Notes: generated by a model not told the origin, from the letters alone. Counted from the stretch's first letter, positions 28,492 to 37,290 are shown. The stretch is 64,000 nucleotides of DNA from an uncultured Acetobacteraceae bacterium (GCA_903924985.1 CAIYDT010000056.1:1-64000), one strand, 5' to 3'. Program-made: numbers and translations.

Positions 28492-30642
28492 ATGCCCACG
28501 ACTTTCGGACGATACAGCCCGACCCATCGGCTTCTGGGCCAAGCCGCCCATGCGATCGGCTACCCGGTCCTGTCGGCCTACGCGGCACGCCGATCCTTTC
28601 TGACTCCATCGAGCGCCTATGCCCGGGAACGTTCGGCCGCCCTGACGGCGAAACTCCAACGCGGCGAAACCGCCTGGCTGCTGGGTATCGGCCCCGCTGG
28701 CCACAACAGCGGGGCCGCGCTGGTGGAGGTATCGGCCGAACGCGGCGTGAACCTGATTCGGAACAATGAGGAGGAGCGGTATACCGGGGTCAAGAACTGC
28801 ACCGACTACCCGCAGCACAGCCTGGACGCCCTGATGAGCACCGCGGCCGGACTGGGCATTCGCGCCCAGGACATTCATGCCTGCGTGGCCAGCTGGGATT
28901 ACGTCCAGCTCGCCGCGACCTTGCTGGGCAGCGTTTGCGCCGAACTGCCGGCCAGCCGGATCCTGCTGGACCCCGACCAGTTCGGGGCGATGAACATCAA
29001 GCACATCCGCCGAGCCACGCGGGCGCCGGCTCGCCTGGGTAAGCAGCTGGGGCTGCCTGGGCCGATGCCGATCGTCGGCATGCGGCATCACGGCAATCAC
29101 GCCTATTACTCCTACGCGGCGTCGCCTTTCGTGGGATCGCCGGACCCCGTGCTGATCACCGTCATCGACGGCATCGGCGACGATGGCGCCATTTCCGTCT
29201 ACCTCGCGCGCGCCGGCCGGCTGGCGCTGTTGTACCGAAATCGGGACATTTTCGATTCCCTGGGCGGCTTCTACAGCATGATCAGCTCCACCCAGGGCGG
29301 CTGGACGATCCTCAGCAGCGAGGGGCGCTATATGGGTGCCGTTGCCTGGGGCGACAGCGACCGGATGACCAATCCGTATTATCGCAAGCTGCGGGAGATT
29401 TTTCATTTCGCACCGGGTGGAGAAATCCGGCTGAATCGCGCCTTAGCCAATTGGCCGCGCCGCCTCCAGGCCGAACCCTACACACCGGCGTTGGCGGCAA
29501 TCCTCGGCCCGCCGATCCCGCTGGACAAAATGTGGAACCCGGACGCGGTGATGCGGGTGGACGCCACCGGCGAAACCACCAGCGCGACGGACCGGTTCGA
29601 CAAAGCCGCCGCGACCCAACTGGTGTTCGAGGACGCGCTGTTCCACATCGTCGACCACTACATCCGGGAAACCGGCAGCTCGAAGCTGGTGCTGACCGGC
29701 GGCACCGCGCTGAACGCGATCGCCAATATGCGGCTGATGGACCATTTCGGTACCGGCTATTACCGCCGCAACCTCGGCCGGCCGGACACCTGCCTGCATG
29801 TCTGGGTGCCGCCCATTCCCGGGGATCCCGGAGTCGCGGCAGGCGCGGCGTTCCAGTTCGCCATGCAAGCCGGCGCGAAGCCCGGCGCCCCCCAGCGGCA
29901 CGCCTTCTTTTGCGGCGACGCACCGACCGACAGCGAGATCGAGGCGGCCTTGCGAACCAGCCAGGATATCGGGTGGACGAAGCTCGGATCGGCCTCCGAC
30001 TCAATCGCCGATTTCGTTGCCTCGGTTATCGCTCGGGATGGCGTCCTCGGGTTGTTCCAGGGTGCGGCCGAGACCGGGCCCCGCGCGCTCGGCCACCGGT
30101 CCATCCTTGCCAACCCGTGCAATGCGAAGTCGCTGGAGACCATCAACCGGCTGGTGAAATTCCGCGAGCCGTTCCGGCCCCTGGCGCCGATGGCGACGTT
30201 GGAGGCGGCACAGCGCCTGTTTGTGTTGCAGGACGGGGCCTCGGACGACGACTACAACGCTTACAACTACATGGTGCTGACAGCGCGCCCCCGGCCGGAT
30301 ACGCGCCATGTCATCCCGGCCGTTGTTCACCTCGACAACACCAGCCGCATTCAGATCGTGCGCGCCGACGCCGATCCCTTCACCCATGCCTATTTGCGGG
30401 CGATGGGCCGGCGCGTCGGGGTGGAGGTGTCGGTCAACACCTCGCTCAACGTCGCCGACCCCGTTGTGCAAACACCGGAGCAGGCGCTGGAGGCGTTGCG
30501 GCGCACCAAGGCGATGGACGGCGTGGTGATGATTGGGGCCGAGGGTGGCGCCTTCCTCGCCTGGCACGCCGTTAGCACGTCACCCAAAGACGGCGGCCAG
30601 CGCCTGAATGCCTGGCTGGAGGAATGGAGGAAGCTGTCCTGA
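28492..30642 (+). CDS. NodU/CmcH-family carbamoyltransferase
   Basis: 716-residue enzyme of the family that transfers a carbamoyl group from carbamoyl phosphate to a hydroxyl through carbamoyl-AMP (NodU on Nod factors, CmcH on cephems, TobZ on tobramycin). Kae1-like domain: GIGPAGHNSGAALVEV, EEERYTGVKNCTDYPQHSLD and the metal-binding HHGNHAYYSY (His199, His200, His203). C-terminal domain: ETGPRALGHRSILANP and EVSVNTSLNVADP. The usual HDS near residue 71 is HNS here. AAGGAG precedes ATG 28492 by 12 nt, rather far. First gene of a four-gene overlapping string; it overlaps the kinase gene by 19 nt. The acceptor is unknown. Confidence 0.9.
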   Translation: MPTTFGRYSPTHRLLGQAAHAIGYPVLSAYAARRSFLTPSSAYARERSAALTAKLQRGETAWLLGIGPAGHNSGAALVEVSAERGVNLIRNNEEERYTGVKNCTDYPQHSLDALMSTAAGLGIRAQDIHACVASWDYVQLAATLLGSVCAELPASRILLDPDQFGAMNIKHIRRATRAPARLGKQLGLPGPMPIVGMRHHGNHAYYSYAASPFVGSPDPVLITVIDGIGDDGAISVYLARAGRLALLYRNRDIFDSLGGFYSMISSTQGGWTILSSEGRYMGAVAWGDSDRMTNPYYRKLREIFHFAPGGEIRLNRALANWPRRLQAEPYTPALAAILGPPIPLDKMWNPDAVMRVDATGETTSATDRFDKAAATQLVFEDALFHIVDHYIRETGSSKLVLTGGTALNAIANMRLMDHFGTGYYRRNLGRPDTCLHVWVPPIPGDPGVAAGAAFQFAMQAGAKPGAPQRHAFFCGDAPTDSEIEAALRTSQDIGWTKLGSASDSIADFVASVIARDGVLGLFQGAAETGPRALGHRSILANPCNAKSLETINRLVKFREPFRPLAPMATLEAAQRLFVLQDGASDDDYNAYNYMVLTARPRPDTRHVIPAVVHLDNTSRIQIVRADADPFTHAYLRAMGRRVGVEVSVNTSLNVADPVVQTPEQALEALRRTKAMDGVVMIGAEGGAFLAWHAVSTSPKDGGQRLNAWLEEWRKLS

Positions 30643-31643
30643 CGATCGAATTGCCCCCCGCCGACATTCTCGACGCGTTGCGGCGGATGCACTTAATCCC
30701 CCTTGTCATGGCGGGTGAACGCCTGACCGGCGGCGTGTCCTCCGACATCTGGCGTATTGATTCTCCAAGCGGCCCGATCTGCGTGAAACGGGCACTGGCC
30801 AAGCTGCGCGTCGCTGCCGACTGGCAGGCACCGGTGGAGCGCAATGTGTACGAGGCCCGCTGGATGCAGCGGGCCAACGCCGCCGTTCCCGGTGCGGCGC
30901 CGGCCCTGCTGGGTCAGGATGAGGAGGGCGGCGCCCTGGCCATGGCGTTCCTGCCGCCGGACAACCATCCTTTATGGAAGGCACAACTGCGCGACGGCCA
31001 CGCCGATCCCGCCTTCGCCGCCAAGGTCGCGACCACGCTGGTCCGCATCCACGCCGCCACCGCCGCTGATCCCAGCGTCGCCGCGGACTTTCCCACCGAC
31101 AACATTTTCTACGACATCCGGTTGGAGCCTTACCTGGTCGCTACCGCCCGAGCCCACCCCGATCTGGCGCCCCGGTTCAACGCGTTGGTGGCAACGACCC
31201 AGGCCAACAAGCGCGCGTTGGTGCACGGCGATGTCAGCCCGAAGAACATCTTGTGCGGCCCGGACGGTCCGGTATTCCTGGACGCGGAATGCGCCTGGTG
31301 GGGTGATCCGGCCTTCGATCTGGCCTTTTGCCTGAATCATTTACTTCTCAAGTGCCTCTGGACTCCCACGGCACAGGATGGGTTCCTCGCCTGCTTCGAC
31401 GCCATGGTTGCCGCGTACCGCGCCGGCATCGCGTGGGAACCCGCAGCCGACCTCGAACGGCGCGCGGCGCATCTGCTGCCCGGCCTGTTCCTCGCCAGGG
31501 TGGATGGAAAATCCCCCGTCGAATACATAACCGCCGAACCGGACAAGGACCGGGTGCGCCGCGTGGCGCGCGCGCTGCTGTCCGACCCGCCCGACCGGCT
31601 TGACCCCATCCGGCAAGCCTGGACCCAGGAGTTGCGTGCATGA
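30624..31643 (+). CDS. APH/ChoK-like phosphotransferase
   Basis: 339-residue small-molecule kinase with the aminoglycoside phosphotransferase fold. ATP Lys55 in ICVKRALAKL, catalytic loop HGDVSPKNIL (201-210, Asp203) and the Mg-binding Asp220 in FLDAECAWWGDPAFDLAF. The AEC after the Mg Asp differs from the common DFD. Resistance is not implied: these kinases also act on choline, homoserine, methylthioribose and sugars. Its position between carbamoyltransferase and enolase-like genes, with overlaps of 19 and 4 nt, suggests it phosphorylates a hydroxyacid or sugar acid intermediate. Confidence 0.85.
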   Translation: MEEAVLTIELPPADILDALRRMHLIPLVMAGERLTGGVSSDIWRIDSPSGPICVKRALAKLRVAADWQAPVERNVYEARWMQRANAAVPGAAPALLGQDEEGGALAMAFLPPDNHPLWKAQLRDGHADPAFAAKVATTLVRIHAATAADPSVAADFPTDNIFYDIRLEPYLVATARAHPDLAPRFNALVATTQANKRALVHGDVSPKNILCGPDGPVFLDAECAWWGDPAFDLAFCLNHLLLKCLWTPTAQDGFLACFDAMVAAYRAGIAWEPAADLERRAAHLLPGLFLARVDGKSPVEYITAEPDKDRVRRVARALLSDPPDRLDPIRQAWTQELRA

Positions 31644-32926
31644 CCGACACCAAAATCGCCTTCGTGCACGGCCGCCGCGTCTGGGACAGCCGCGGCCGCC
31701 CCACCGTTGAGGCCGATGTCATGCTGGAATGCGGCGCCGTCGGACGGGCGATCGCGCCCGCCGGCGCTTCCACTGGGTCGGGGGAGGCGGTGGACCTTCG
31801 CGACGGCGGCCCGACGTTCGGCGGCTACGACGTTCGGCGCGCGGTCGCCAACGTGAACGGAGAAATCGCCCGTGCCGTTACTGGGTTGGATGCGGCGGAT
31901 CAGGCGGGGTTGGACCGGGTGCTGATCGAACTGGATGGCACGCCGAATAAGTCGAGGCTCGGCGCCAACGCCGTGCTGTCGGTGTCGATGGCCGCGCTGC
32001 ACGCCGCCGCGCACGAGTCAGGCCAGCCGCTGTTCCGCTACATCGGTGGCGCCGATGCATTCCTGATCCCGCTGCCGCAAATCCAGATCTTTGGGGGTGG
32101 CGCGCATGCCGGGCGGCGCGTCGACATCCAGGATTTCATGATCATGTGCCCCGCCGCCGCCAATTTCGCGGAAGCCCTGGACTGGACGGCCGAGGTCTAT
32201 CGCCACGCCGGCCTGCTGATGAAGGAAACCGGCACCCTGCAAGGCGTTGCCGATGAGGGCGGCTGGTGGCCCGCCTTCACCACCAACGAGCAGGCGCTGG
32301 ACACGCTGGTGCGTGCTATCGAGCGCGCCGGATTCCGCCCCGGCGAGCAGGTGGGGATCGCCCTCGACATCGCGGCATCCGAATTCGGCAGTGGAGGAAA
32401 ATACAAGCTGGCGCTGGAGGACCGGGAACTCGACACCGAAGCGATGGTGAAGATGCTGACCGGCTGGGTCTCCCGTTACCCGGTCTTATCCATTGAGGAC
32501 CCCCTGGCCGAGGACGATACGGAAGGATTCCGCGCCTTCACCGCCGCTGTTGGTAAAAAGGTGCAGATTGTGGGTGACGACTTCCTGGTCAGCGAGGCGT
32601 CCCGTGTCCGCGAGGCCGCGCGTGTCGGCGCCGCCAACACCGTGCTGCTGAAACCAAACCAGCGCGGCACCATTACCGAAACGCTGGACGCCTGGAACGC
32701 CGCCAAGGAGTGCGGGTATTCGGCAATTGTTTCCGCCCGTTCCGGCGAGACGGAGGATACCACGATCGTGCACCTCGCAGTGGGATGGGGTGCCGGGCAG
32801 TTGAAAGTTGGAAGTTTCGCCCGCAGCGAGCGCATGGCGAAGTGGAACGAAACCTTGCGGGTGGAGGAAGCCCTCGGCGGGAAGGCGCGTTACGCGGGCG
32901 GTTCGGTGCTGGGGCGTTCGAAGTGA
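31640..32926 (+). CDS. enolase paralogue with substituted active-site residues
   Basis: 428 residues, aligned end to end with enolase (2-phosphoglycerate to PEP). Metal ligands Asp243, Glu286 and Asp313 and catalytic Lys338 (LLKPNQ), Glu206 (VADEGG) and Lys389 are kept. Four normally invariant positions differ: Ser of the mobile loop SGAST is Ala41; GGEHA is GGAHA (155); the Glu of IQEFM is Asp165; and the His of SHRSGE is Ala366. It is therefore unlikely to be the housekeeping enolase and probably handles a modified 2-phospho-hydroxyacid. Enolase homologues in phosphinothricin synthesis (CPEP synthase) are a precedent for recruitment. ATG overlaps the kinase stop (ATGA). Confidence 0.85.
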   Translation: MTDTKIAFVHGRRVWDSRGRPTVEADVMLECGAVGRAIAPAGASTGSGEAVDLRDGGPTFGGYDVRRAVANVNGEIARAVTGLDAADQAGLDRVLIELDGTPNKSRLGANAVLSVSMAALHAAAHESGQPLFRYIGGADAFLIPLPQIQIFGGGAHAGRRVDIQDFMIMCPAAANFAEALDWTAEVYRHAGLLMKETGTLQGVADEGGWWPAFTTNEQALDTLVRAIERAGFRPGEQVGIALDIAASEFGSGGKYKLALEDRELDTEAMVKMLTGWVSRYPVLSIEDPLAEDDTEGFRAFTAAVGKKVQIVGDDFLVSEASRVREAARVGAANTVLLKPNQRGTITETLDAWNAAKECGYSAIVSARSGETEDTTIVHLAVGWGAGQLKVGSFARSERMAKWNETLRVEEALGGKARYAGGSVLGRSK

Positions 32927-33858
32927 CCAACGTCGTCTTCCACAACAGCGCCGGCCCCGATCTCGCGGCGCGCCTGAAAGCTGTTCCGGATCTGGCCATT
33001 GCCGTCTGCCCCGAAGCCGACGATGCGCTGCTGATGCGCCTGCTGCCGGACTGCGAGGTTCTCTGGCACGTCCTGAAACCCTGCACCGCCGCCATGATCG
33101 CCGCCGCACCGCGCCTGAAACTGATCCAGAAAATCGGGGTCGGGGTGAACACCATCGATCTGGACGCGGCGAAAACCCGCGGCATTCCCGTCTGCAACCT
33201 CCCCGGCACCAACTCCCGTGCCGTCGCCGAGCTGGCGCTGACGCTGATGCTGGCAACGATCCGCCGTATTCCGCGATTCGATGCCGGCTTGCGACAAGGC
33301 GTATGGAGCGATCCCGCACTGCAGGACGGCATTGGGGAGCTGGGCGGCCGTACCGTGGGTTTGGTCGGATACGGATCGATTCCCCGCCTTCTGGCACCGG
33401 TACTGAAGGCGCTCGGCTGTCGCATCGTCTACACCGCGCGTAACCCCGCCCCAGACGCGCTCGGCGACTACCGCTCGCTCGACGCGCTGCTGGCGGAGTC
33501 CGACATTGTCAGTCTGCACGTGCCGCTGACCGATGCGACCGACCGTATCATCGATGCGGCGGCGTTGGCGCGCATGAAACCGGGCGCCATTCTGATCAAT
33601 ACGGCCCGCGGCGGGCTCGTCGACCAACCCGCGCTGGTGCACGCTTTGCGGTCCGAGCATCTCGCGGGTGCCGGGCTCGACGTTTTCGCCGACGAGCCGC
33701 CTGATTTCGCCGATCCTTTATTCGTGCTTCCCAACGTCGTTGCCACCCCGCATATCGCGTGGCTTACCACCGGCACGTTCGACCGGAGTTTCGCCATCGC
33801 GGCGGAAAACTGCCGGCGGGTACTCGCGAATGAGGCATTGTTGCACCGAGTTGTTTAA
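32923..33858 (+). CDS. D-2-hydroxyacid dehydrogenase
   Basis: 311-residue NAD(P)-dependent reductase/oxidase of 2-oxo/2-hydroxy acids. Catalytic Arg229 (INTARGG), Glu258 (DVFADEPP) and His277 (ATPHIAW) are all present. The dinucleotide loop reads GYGSIP (149-154), with Pro where the third Gly normally sits. GTG 32923 overlaps the enolase-like stop (GTGA), so the gene is coupled to it. In context it may make or consume the hydroxyacid used by the kinase and enolase-like enzyme, for example hydroxypyruvate/glycerate-like compounds; this is inference. Confidence 0.88.
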   Translation: MTNVVFHNSAGPDLAARLKAVPDLAIAVCPEADDALLMRLLPDCEVLWHVLKPCTAAMIAAAPRLKLIQKIGVGVNTIDLDAAKTRGIPVCNLPGTNSRAVAELALTLMLATIRRIPRFDAGLRQGVWSDPALQDGIGELGGRTVGLVGYGSIPRLLAPVLKALGCRIVYTARNPAPDALGDYRSLDALLAESDIVSLHVPLTDATDRIIDAAALARMKPGAILINTARGGLVDQPALVHALRSEHLAGAGLDVFADEPPDFADPLFVLPNVVATPHIAWLTTGTFDRSFAIAAENCRRVLANEALLHRVV

Positions 33859-33893
33859 CGGTTGACCGCCGCCATGAAAATCCTTTCAACAAA

Positions 33894-34104
33894 ATGGGGA
33901 CGTCATCGGGTCATTGCGTACAAACCTGGCCGGAAGGCACTCGTTACGTCGGTGACTGGGTCAACGGCCAGCGGCTTCGGACGGCTGCGTGCCCAGGACG
34001 GCCAGACTTATGAGTGTTACTGGTCTAATGGCTGCTATCGCGATGGCGATCGCATAGCATGGTTTGGGCCGGCGGGCGCGGGCGGCCTCGAAACCTGCCC
34101 CTGA
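33894..34104 (+). pseudogene. frameshifted MORN-repeat gene relic
   Basis: From ATG 33894 one frame encodes a MORN repeat (TWPEGTRYVGDWVNGQR, 33924-33974) and then drifts to a stop. The next MORN repeat (RAQDGQTYECYWSNG, about 33988-34032) is in another frame, which runs to the stop at 34102-34104. A small deletion near 33970-33985 would explain this. Read only in the second frame, from ATG 33874, there is an 76-residue open frame that could be misannotated as a hypothetical protein. MORN repeats bind lipids or proteins; this copy is probably non-functional. Confidence 0.6.
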
Positions 34105-34110
34105 ATCGCG

Positions 34111-34174
34111 CGATACAAACGATACAAATCTCCCCGCTCACGACATCGTGACGATACAAATATCCCGTATCGTC
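34111..34174. promoter_or_regulatory. iterated CGATACAAA repeats with dyad upstream of the AfsA-like gene
   Basis: Three copies of CGATACAAA at 34111-34119, 34120-34128 and 34152-34160, plus a perfect dyad GACGATAC/GTATCGTC with a 9-nt spacer at 34150-34174. The spacing and symmetry look like binding sites of a dimeric regulator. It ends 28 nt before the start of the second gene string, where an operator would repress or recruit polymerase. No regulator gene is adjacent. Confidence 0.55.
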
Positions 34175-34202
34175 CCGACATCGACAGGTAGGGAGACCGC
34201 CG

Positions 34203-34706
34203 ATGAACGCGATGGCCGATGCGAAGAACATCTCCACGGGTCTGGCGCATGTGGACCATGAGAGCGACCTGCTGGTGCATGCCGTGAAGCGGGTGCTGCG
34301 GCCGAATTCCTACCTCTCCACCTTCTCGGTTCCTCCCAACCATCCAAGTGTTACTGAAGACAAGGTGCCGGGTTCGGCGTTTCAGGAAGCGGGTCAGCAA
34401 CTGGTGCGGGCGGTCAGCCATCTGTTTCAAGGCGTGCCGACAGACCATGGTATCGCCATTCACGAATCCCACGTGGCGTTCCGAGCCCACGCGAAGACTG
34501 GCGTGCCAGTCGAGGCGATGGTGCATCTGGAGATCGATCGCGACAATCCCCGGCATTTCCCGCGGCAATGGGTCTCGACCATCGATTTCTGGCAGGAAGG
34601 CGTCCGCGTCGCCGAGGCGCACTTCCAGTTCGTGACCTTGCCGCGTTCCGTGGGCAATCCCATGATGTCCCGGCATCATGGGCACCCCTCCGCCGCCGTC
34701 GCCTGA
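34203..34706 (+). CDS. AfsA-like hotdog-fold protein
   Basis: 167 residues resembling the A-factor biosynthesis hotdog domain: EDKVPGSAFQEAGQQLVRAV corresponds to the DHVPGMxLxEAARQ helix of AfsA, followed by a strand-rich second half (EAMVHLEIDRDN; WVSTIDFWQEGVRVAEAHF). AfsA joins a beta-ketoacyl chain with dihydroxyacetone phosphate to start butyrolactone signals. AfsA itself carries two such domains; this protein has one. GGGAG precedes ATG 34203. The next gene starts inside its last codons. Assignment rests on one motif and on pattern; a thioesterase/dehydratase-type hotdog is an alternative. Confidence 0.55.
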   Translation: MNAMADAKNISTGLAHVDHESDLLVHAVKRVLRPNSYLSTFSVPPNHPSVTEDKVPGSAFQEAGQQLVRAVSHLFQGVPTDHGIAIHESHVAFRAHAKTGVPVEAMVHLEIDRDNPRHFPRQWVSTIDFWQEGVRVAEAHFQFVTLPRSVGNPMMSRHHGHPSAAVA

Positions 34707-35667
34707 ACCACCTGTCCTTCGCCTGCTGGCAGACGACCTGACCGGGGCGCTGGACAGCGCCGCGCGGTTCGTGCCGCTGGTCGGGCCCGTACCCGTGGTG
34801 TGGTCGGGCGACATCCCAGTCGGCACGGTTGCGGTGGACAGTGGGACCCGCGATCTGCCGCCGGACGATGCCGCCGCGGCGATGCAACGGCTGTCCGGGG
34901 CGCTGCATGGCGGCAACATCGCCTTCAAGAAAATCGACAGCCTCCTGCGCGGTCACGTGGCGCTGGAACTCGATGCCTGCCGCGCCGGCTTCGAGCATTG
35001 CATCGTCGCGCCGGCCTTCCCATTCCAGGGCCGGATCACCCGCGGCGGGCGGCAACTGGTGCGCGCCGGCGACGGGTGGCGCGATACCGGCGTCGATTTG
35101 CCATTGCGGGACGCGGAAACCGACGCCGATCTGGCCGCCATTGTCGCGGAGGTGCGTTTGGGCAGCGTGCTGTGGGTCGGGACTGGCGGCTTGGCCGGCG
35201 CGCTGACGGGGCGGCGCCCCGTGCCGGGCCCAGTGCTGTCCGGTCCGGTTTTGGCGCTGATCGGATCCGATCATCCCATAACGCTAGGCCAGCTCGCCAC
35301 CGCCGGGTCACTGCACCATCGGCTGCACCATCGTCTGCCTGGGCCGTTGCCGTCGTTGCCCGCCGCCGTCTCGGTAGAGCTGCCGCCGGCCACCACACGC
35401 GACGCCGCAACCCAGAAGATCGCCGCCGCATTCGCCGCGTTGCTGGCGGAACTACCACGTCCAGGCACCATCTTCGTCACCGGCGGCGCCACACTCCGCT
35501 CCCTCTGCGACGCGCTCGGCGTCGCTGGCCTGACCGTCGATGGGGAGGTGGAACCGGGCGTCCCGACCTCGATCGTGCGCGGCGGCGCCTGGGACGGTCA
35601 GCGCATCGTGTCCAAATCGGGCGCGTTCGGCGACACGGGGCTGTTGGCGCGCCTGCTGCGCCTGTAG
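34678..35667 (+). CDS. four-carbon acid sugar kinase family protein (DUF1537)
   Basis: 329-residue kinase of the DUF1537 family (OtnK/DtnK/DenD group), known to phosphorylate D-threonate, D-erythronate or related four-carbon acids with ATP. N-terminal LRLLADDLTGALDSAARF with the substrate Asp-Asp, IAFKKIDSLLRGHVALELDA with the KxDS/LRG motif, and C-terminal ATP domain with FVTGGATLRSLCDALG and SKSGAFGD. Shorter than the common 420 residues. Overlaps the AfsA-like gene by 29 nt; a PdxA2-type dehydrogenase, the next step of this pathway, is encoded three genes on. Confidence 0.88.
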   Translation: MGTPPPPSPEPPVLRLLADDLTGALDSAARFVPLVGPVPVVWSGDIPVGTVAVDSGTRDLPPDDAAAAMQRLSGALHGGNIAFKKIDSLLRGHVALELDACRAGFEHCIVAPAFPFQGRITRGGRQLVRAGDGWRDTGVDLPLRDAETDADLAAIVAEVRLGSVLWVGTGGLAGALTGRRPVPGPVLSGPVLALIGSDHPITLGQLATAGSLHHRLHHRLPGPLPSLPAAVSVELPPATTRDAATQKIAAAFAALLAELPRPGTIFVTGGATLRSLCDALGVAGLTVDGEVEPGVPTSIVRGGAWDGQRIVSKSGAFGDTGLLARLLRL

Positions 35668-35677
35668 ACTTCGCGTC

Positions 35678-36400
35678 ATGTCATCCACCGCGTCCGAACA
35701 CCGCCGCCCCAGCATGCACCTCACCGCGGCGGAGGGCTTGGCGATGATCATGCCGACCCCCCGGATCCCAATGGCGGAACTGCTTGCGGCAGCGCCCAGA
35801 GGCGACGGGCACGCGGTATTGGTGCTGCCGGGGCTAGGGCACGGCGACCCTTACACGGCGACGGTCCGAACCTTCCTCATCGACATCGGTTATGACGTGC
35901 ATGGCTGGGAGCTCGGCGTCAATTTCGGTCCCACCGATCAGCTGATCGTCGCGGCGACCGACCGGCTGGTGACCCTGTCCAACCGCTACGGCCCCATCAG
36001 TGTCGTTGGGTTCAGCATGGGCGGCCTGTTCGCCCGGCTGCTTGCCGGGCGCATGCCGGAACGGGTGCGGCGGGTTGTTACCGTGTGTAGCCCGATCCAT
36101 GAACCCGCCCGCAGCTTTTGGCTACCGATGGGGCCGGTCGTCGGGCTTTGGGGCGGCGGCGACCTGGATCGTATGGCCGAGGAAATCCGCCATGAATTGC
36201 CGGTCCCATGCACCGCCGTCTACAGCCGTGAAGATGGCCTGGTGAACTGGTCCGCCTGCGTGGACTCATCGGACACCGCCGAATCCATCGAAATCGGCGG
36301 TCCGCACGTGCTGATCGCGAGCAATCCCGAGGTCCTGACCATCCTCGGCAAAACCCTGGCGCGCGCCGCCACATCCAACGGAGACCAACCATGCGACTAG
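35678..36400 (+). CDS. alpha/beta hydrolase
   Basis: 240-residue serine hydrolase with the nucleophile elbow GFSMGG, an oxyanion-side LVLPGLGHGDPYTATVRTFL strand-turn, a plausible acid in the SREDGLV segment and a final GGPHVLIASNP with the catalytic His. Lacks a signal peptide. Substrate unknown; could open a lactone or an ester in the four-carbon acid pathway. Begins 10 nt after the kinase stop and overlaps the LLM gene by 10 nt. Confidence 0.8.
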   Translation: MSSTASEHRRPSMHLTAAEGLAMIMPTPRIPMAELLAAAPRGDGHAVLVLPGLGHGDPYTATVRTFLIDIGYDVHGWELGVNFGPTDQLIVAATDRLVTLSNRYGPISVVGFSMGGLFARLLAGRMPERVRRVVTVCSPIHEPARSFWLPMGPVVGLWGGGDLDRMAEEIRHELPVPCTAVYSREDGLVNWSACVDSSDTAESIEIGGPHVLIASNPEVLTILGKTLARAATSNGDQPCD

Positions 36401-37290
36401 GCGTCATGTTGCCGCTGCACGACATCGGCGGTGACCCCGATACGATGGGCAATTTTGTCGCCAGGACCGAAGTGCAGGGCTACACCAACCTGGGCCTCGC
36501 CGATCATGTGCTGGGGGTGAACGCCGCCAGCCGGCCGGATTGGGGGGACCGCAACACCTCCGCCGATCTGTTTCACGACCCCTTCGTGTGCTTCGCCTAT
36601 TTGGCCGGCATCGCCCGCAAGACCACCGAGTTCTCCACTCAGGTGCTGATCCTGGCGCAGCGGCAGGCGGTGCTGGTGGCCAAGCAGGCGGCCAGTCTGG
36701 ACGTGCTGTGCGGCGGGCGCTTCCGCCTCGGCGTCGGCGTCGGCTGGAACCCGGTGGAGTTCACCGGCCTGAACGAGAATTTCTCCAATCGCGGCCGCCG
36801 CTCCGCCGAACAGGTCGAGGTGATGCAGAAGCTTTGGGCGAACGAACACGTCACCTTCGAGGGCCGCTGGCACAAGATCGAGGACGCCGGCATCAACCCC
36901 CGCCCGAAATCCGGCCGCGTCCCCGTCTGGTTCGGAGGCCACGTGCCGCAGACGCTGGATCGCATCGCCACGCTGGGCGACGGCTGGATCATGAACGCCT
37001 ACCCGCCCGGCGACGCCGCCTTGGCCGAGTTCGCGAAGCTGCGGGACCTCGCCAGGCAGGCCGGGCGCGCACCGGACGCCATCGGCATCGAGGTCTGGAC
37101 CTCCGCCGGCGCCGGCACCCCGGCCGAGTGGAAGGAAGAGGCGAAGTTCTGGAAGGCGGCGGGGGCAACGCACTTGACCCTGACCAATACCTTCCAGCGC
37201 CGCCACCATCGCCGCATCGCCGGCAAGACGGTCGAAGCCCACCTCGCGGCGCAACAAGCGTACGCCGACGCGGTGGCGAGCGTGCTGTGA
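36391..37290 (+). CDS. LLM-class flavin/F420-dependent oxidoreductase
   Basis: 299-residue luciferase-like TIM barrel of the TIGR03619 type. Visible: MRLGVMLPLHDIGG, STQVLILAQRQAVLVAKQAASLDVLCGGRFRLGVGVGWN, and PVWFGGHVPQTLDRIATLGDGW. Uses FMN or F420; substrate unknown. ATG 36391 lies within the end of the hydrolase gene. Its stop overlaps the GTG of the PdxA2 gene, so all five genes of the string are coupled. Confidence 0.88.
   Translation: MRLGVMLPLHDIGGDPDTMGNFVARTEVQGYTNLGLADHVLGVNAASRPDWGDRNTSADLFHDPFVCFAYLAGIARKTTEFSTQVLILAQRQAVLVAKQAASLDVLCGGRFRLGVGVGWNPVEFTGLNENFSNRGRRSAEQVEVMQKLWANEHVTFEGRWHKIEDAGINPRPKSGRVPVWFGGHVPQTLDRIATLGDGWIMNAYPPGDAALAEFAKLRDLARQAGRAPDAIGIEVWTSAGAGTPAEWKEEAKFWKAAGATHLTLTNTFQRRHHRRIAGKTVEAHLAAQQAYADAVASVL

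Noticed and set aside
30624-31643. Antibiotic resistance gene (aminoglycoside phosphotransferase)
   Set aside because: Only the fold is shared; it is coupled to metabolic genes and the Mg-site residues differ from resistance enzymes.
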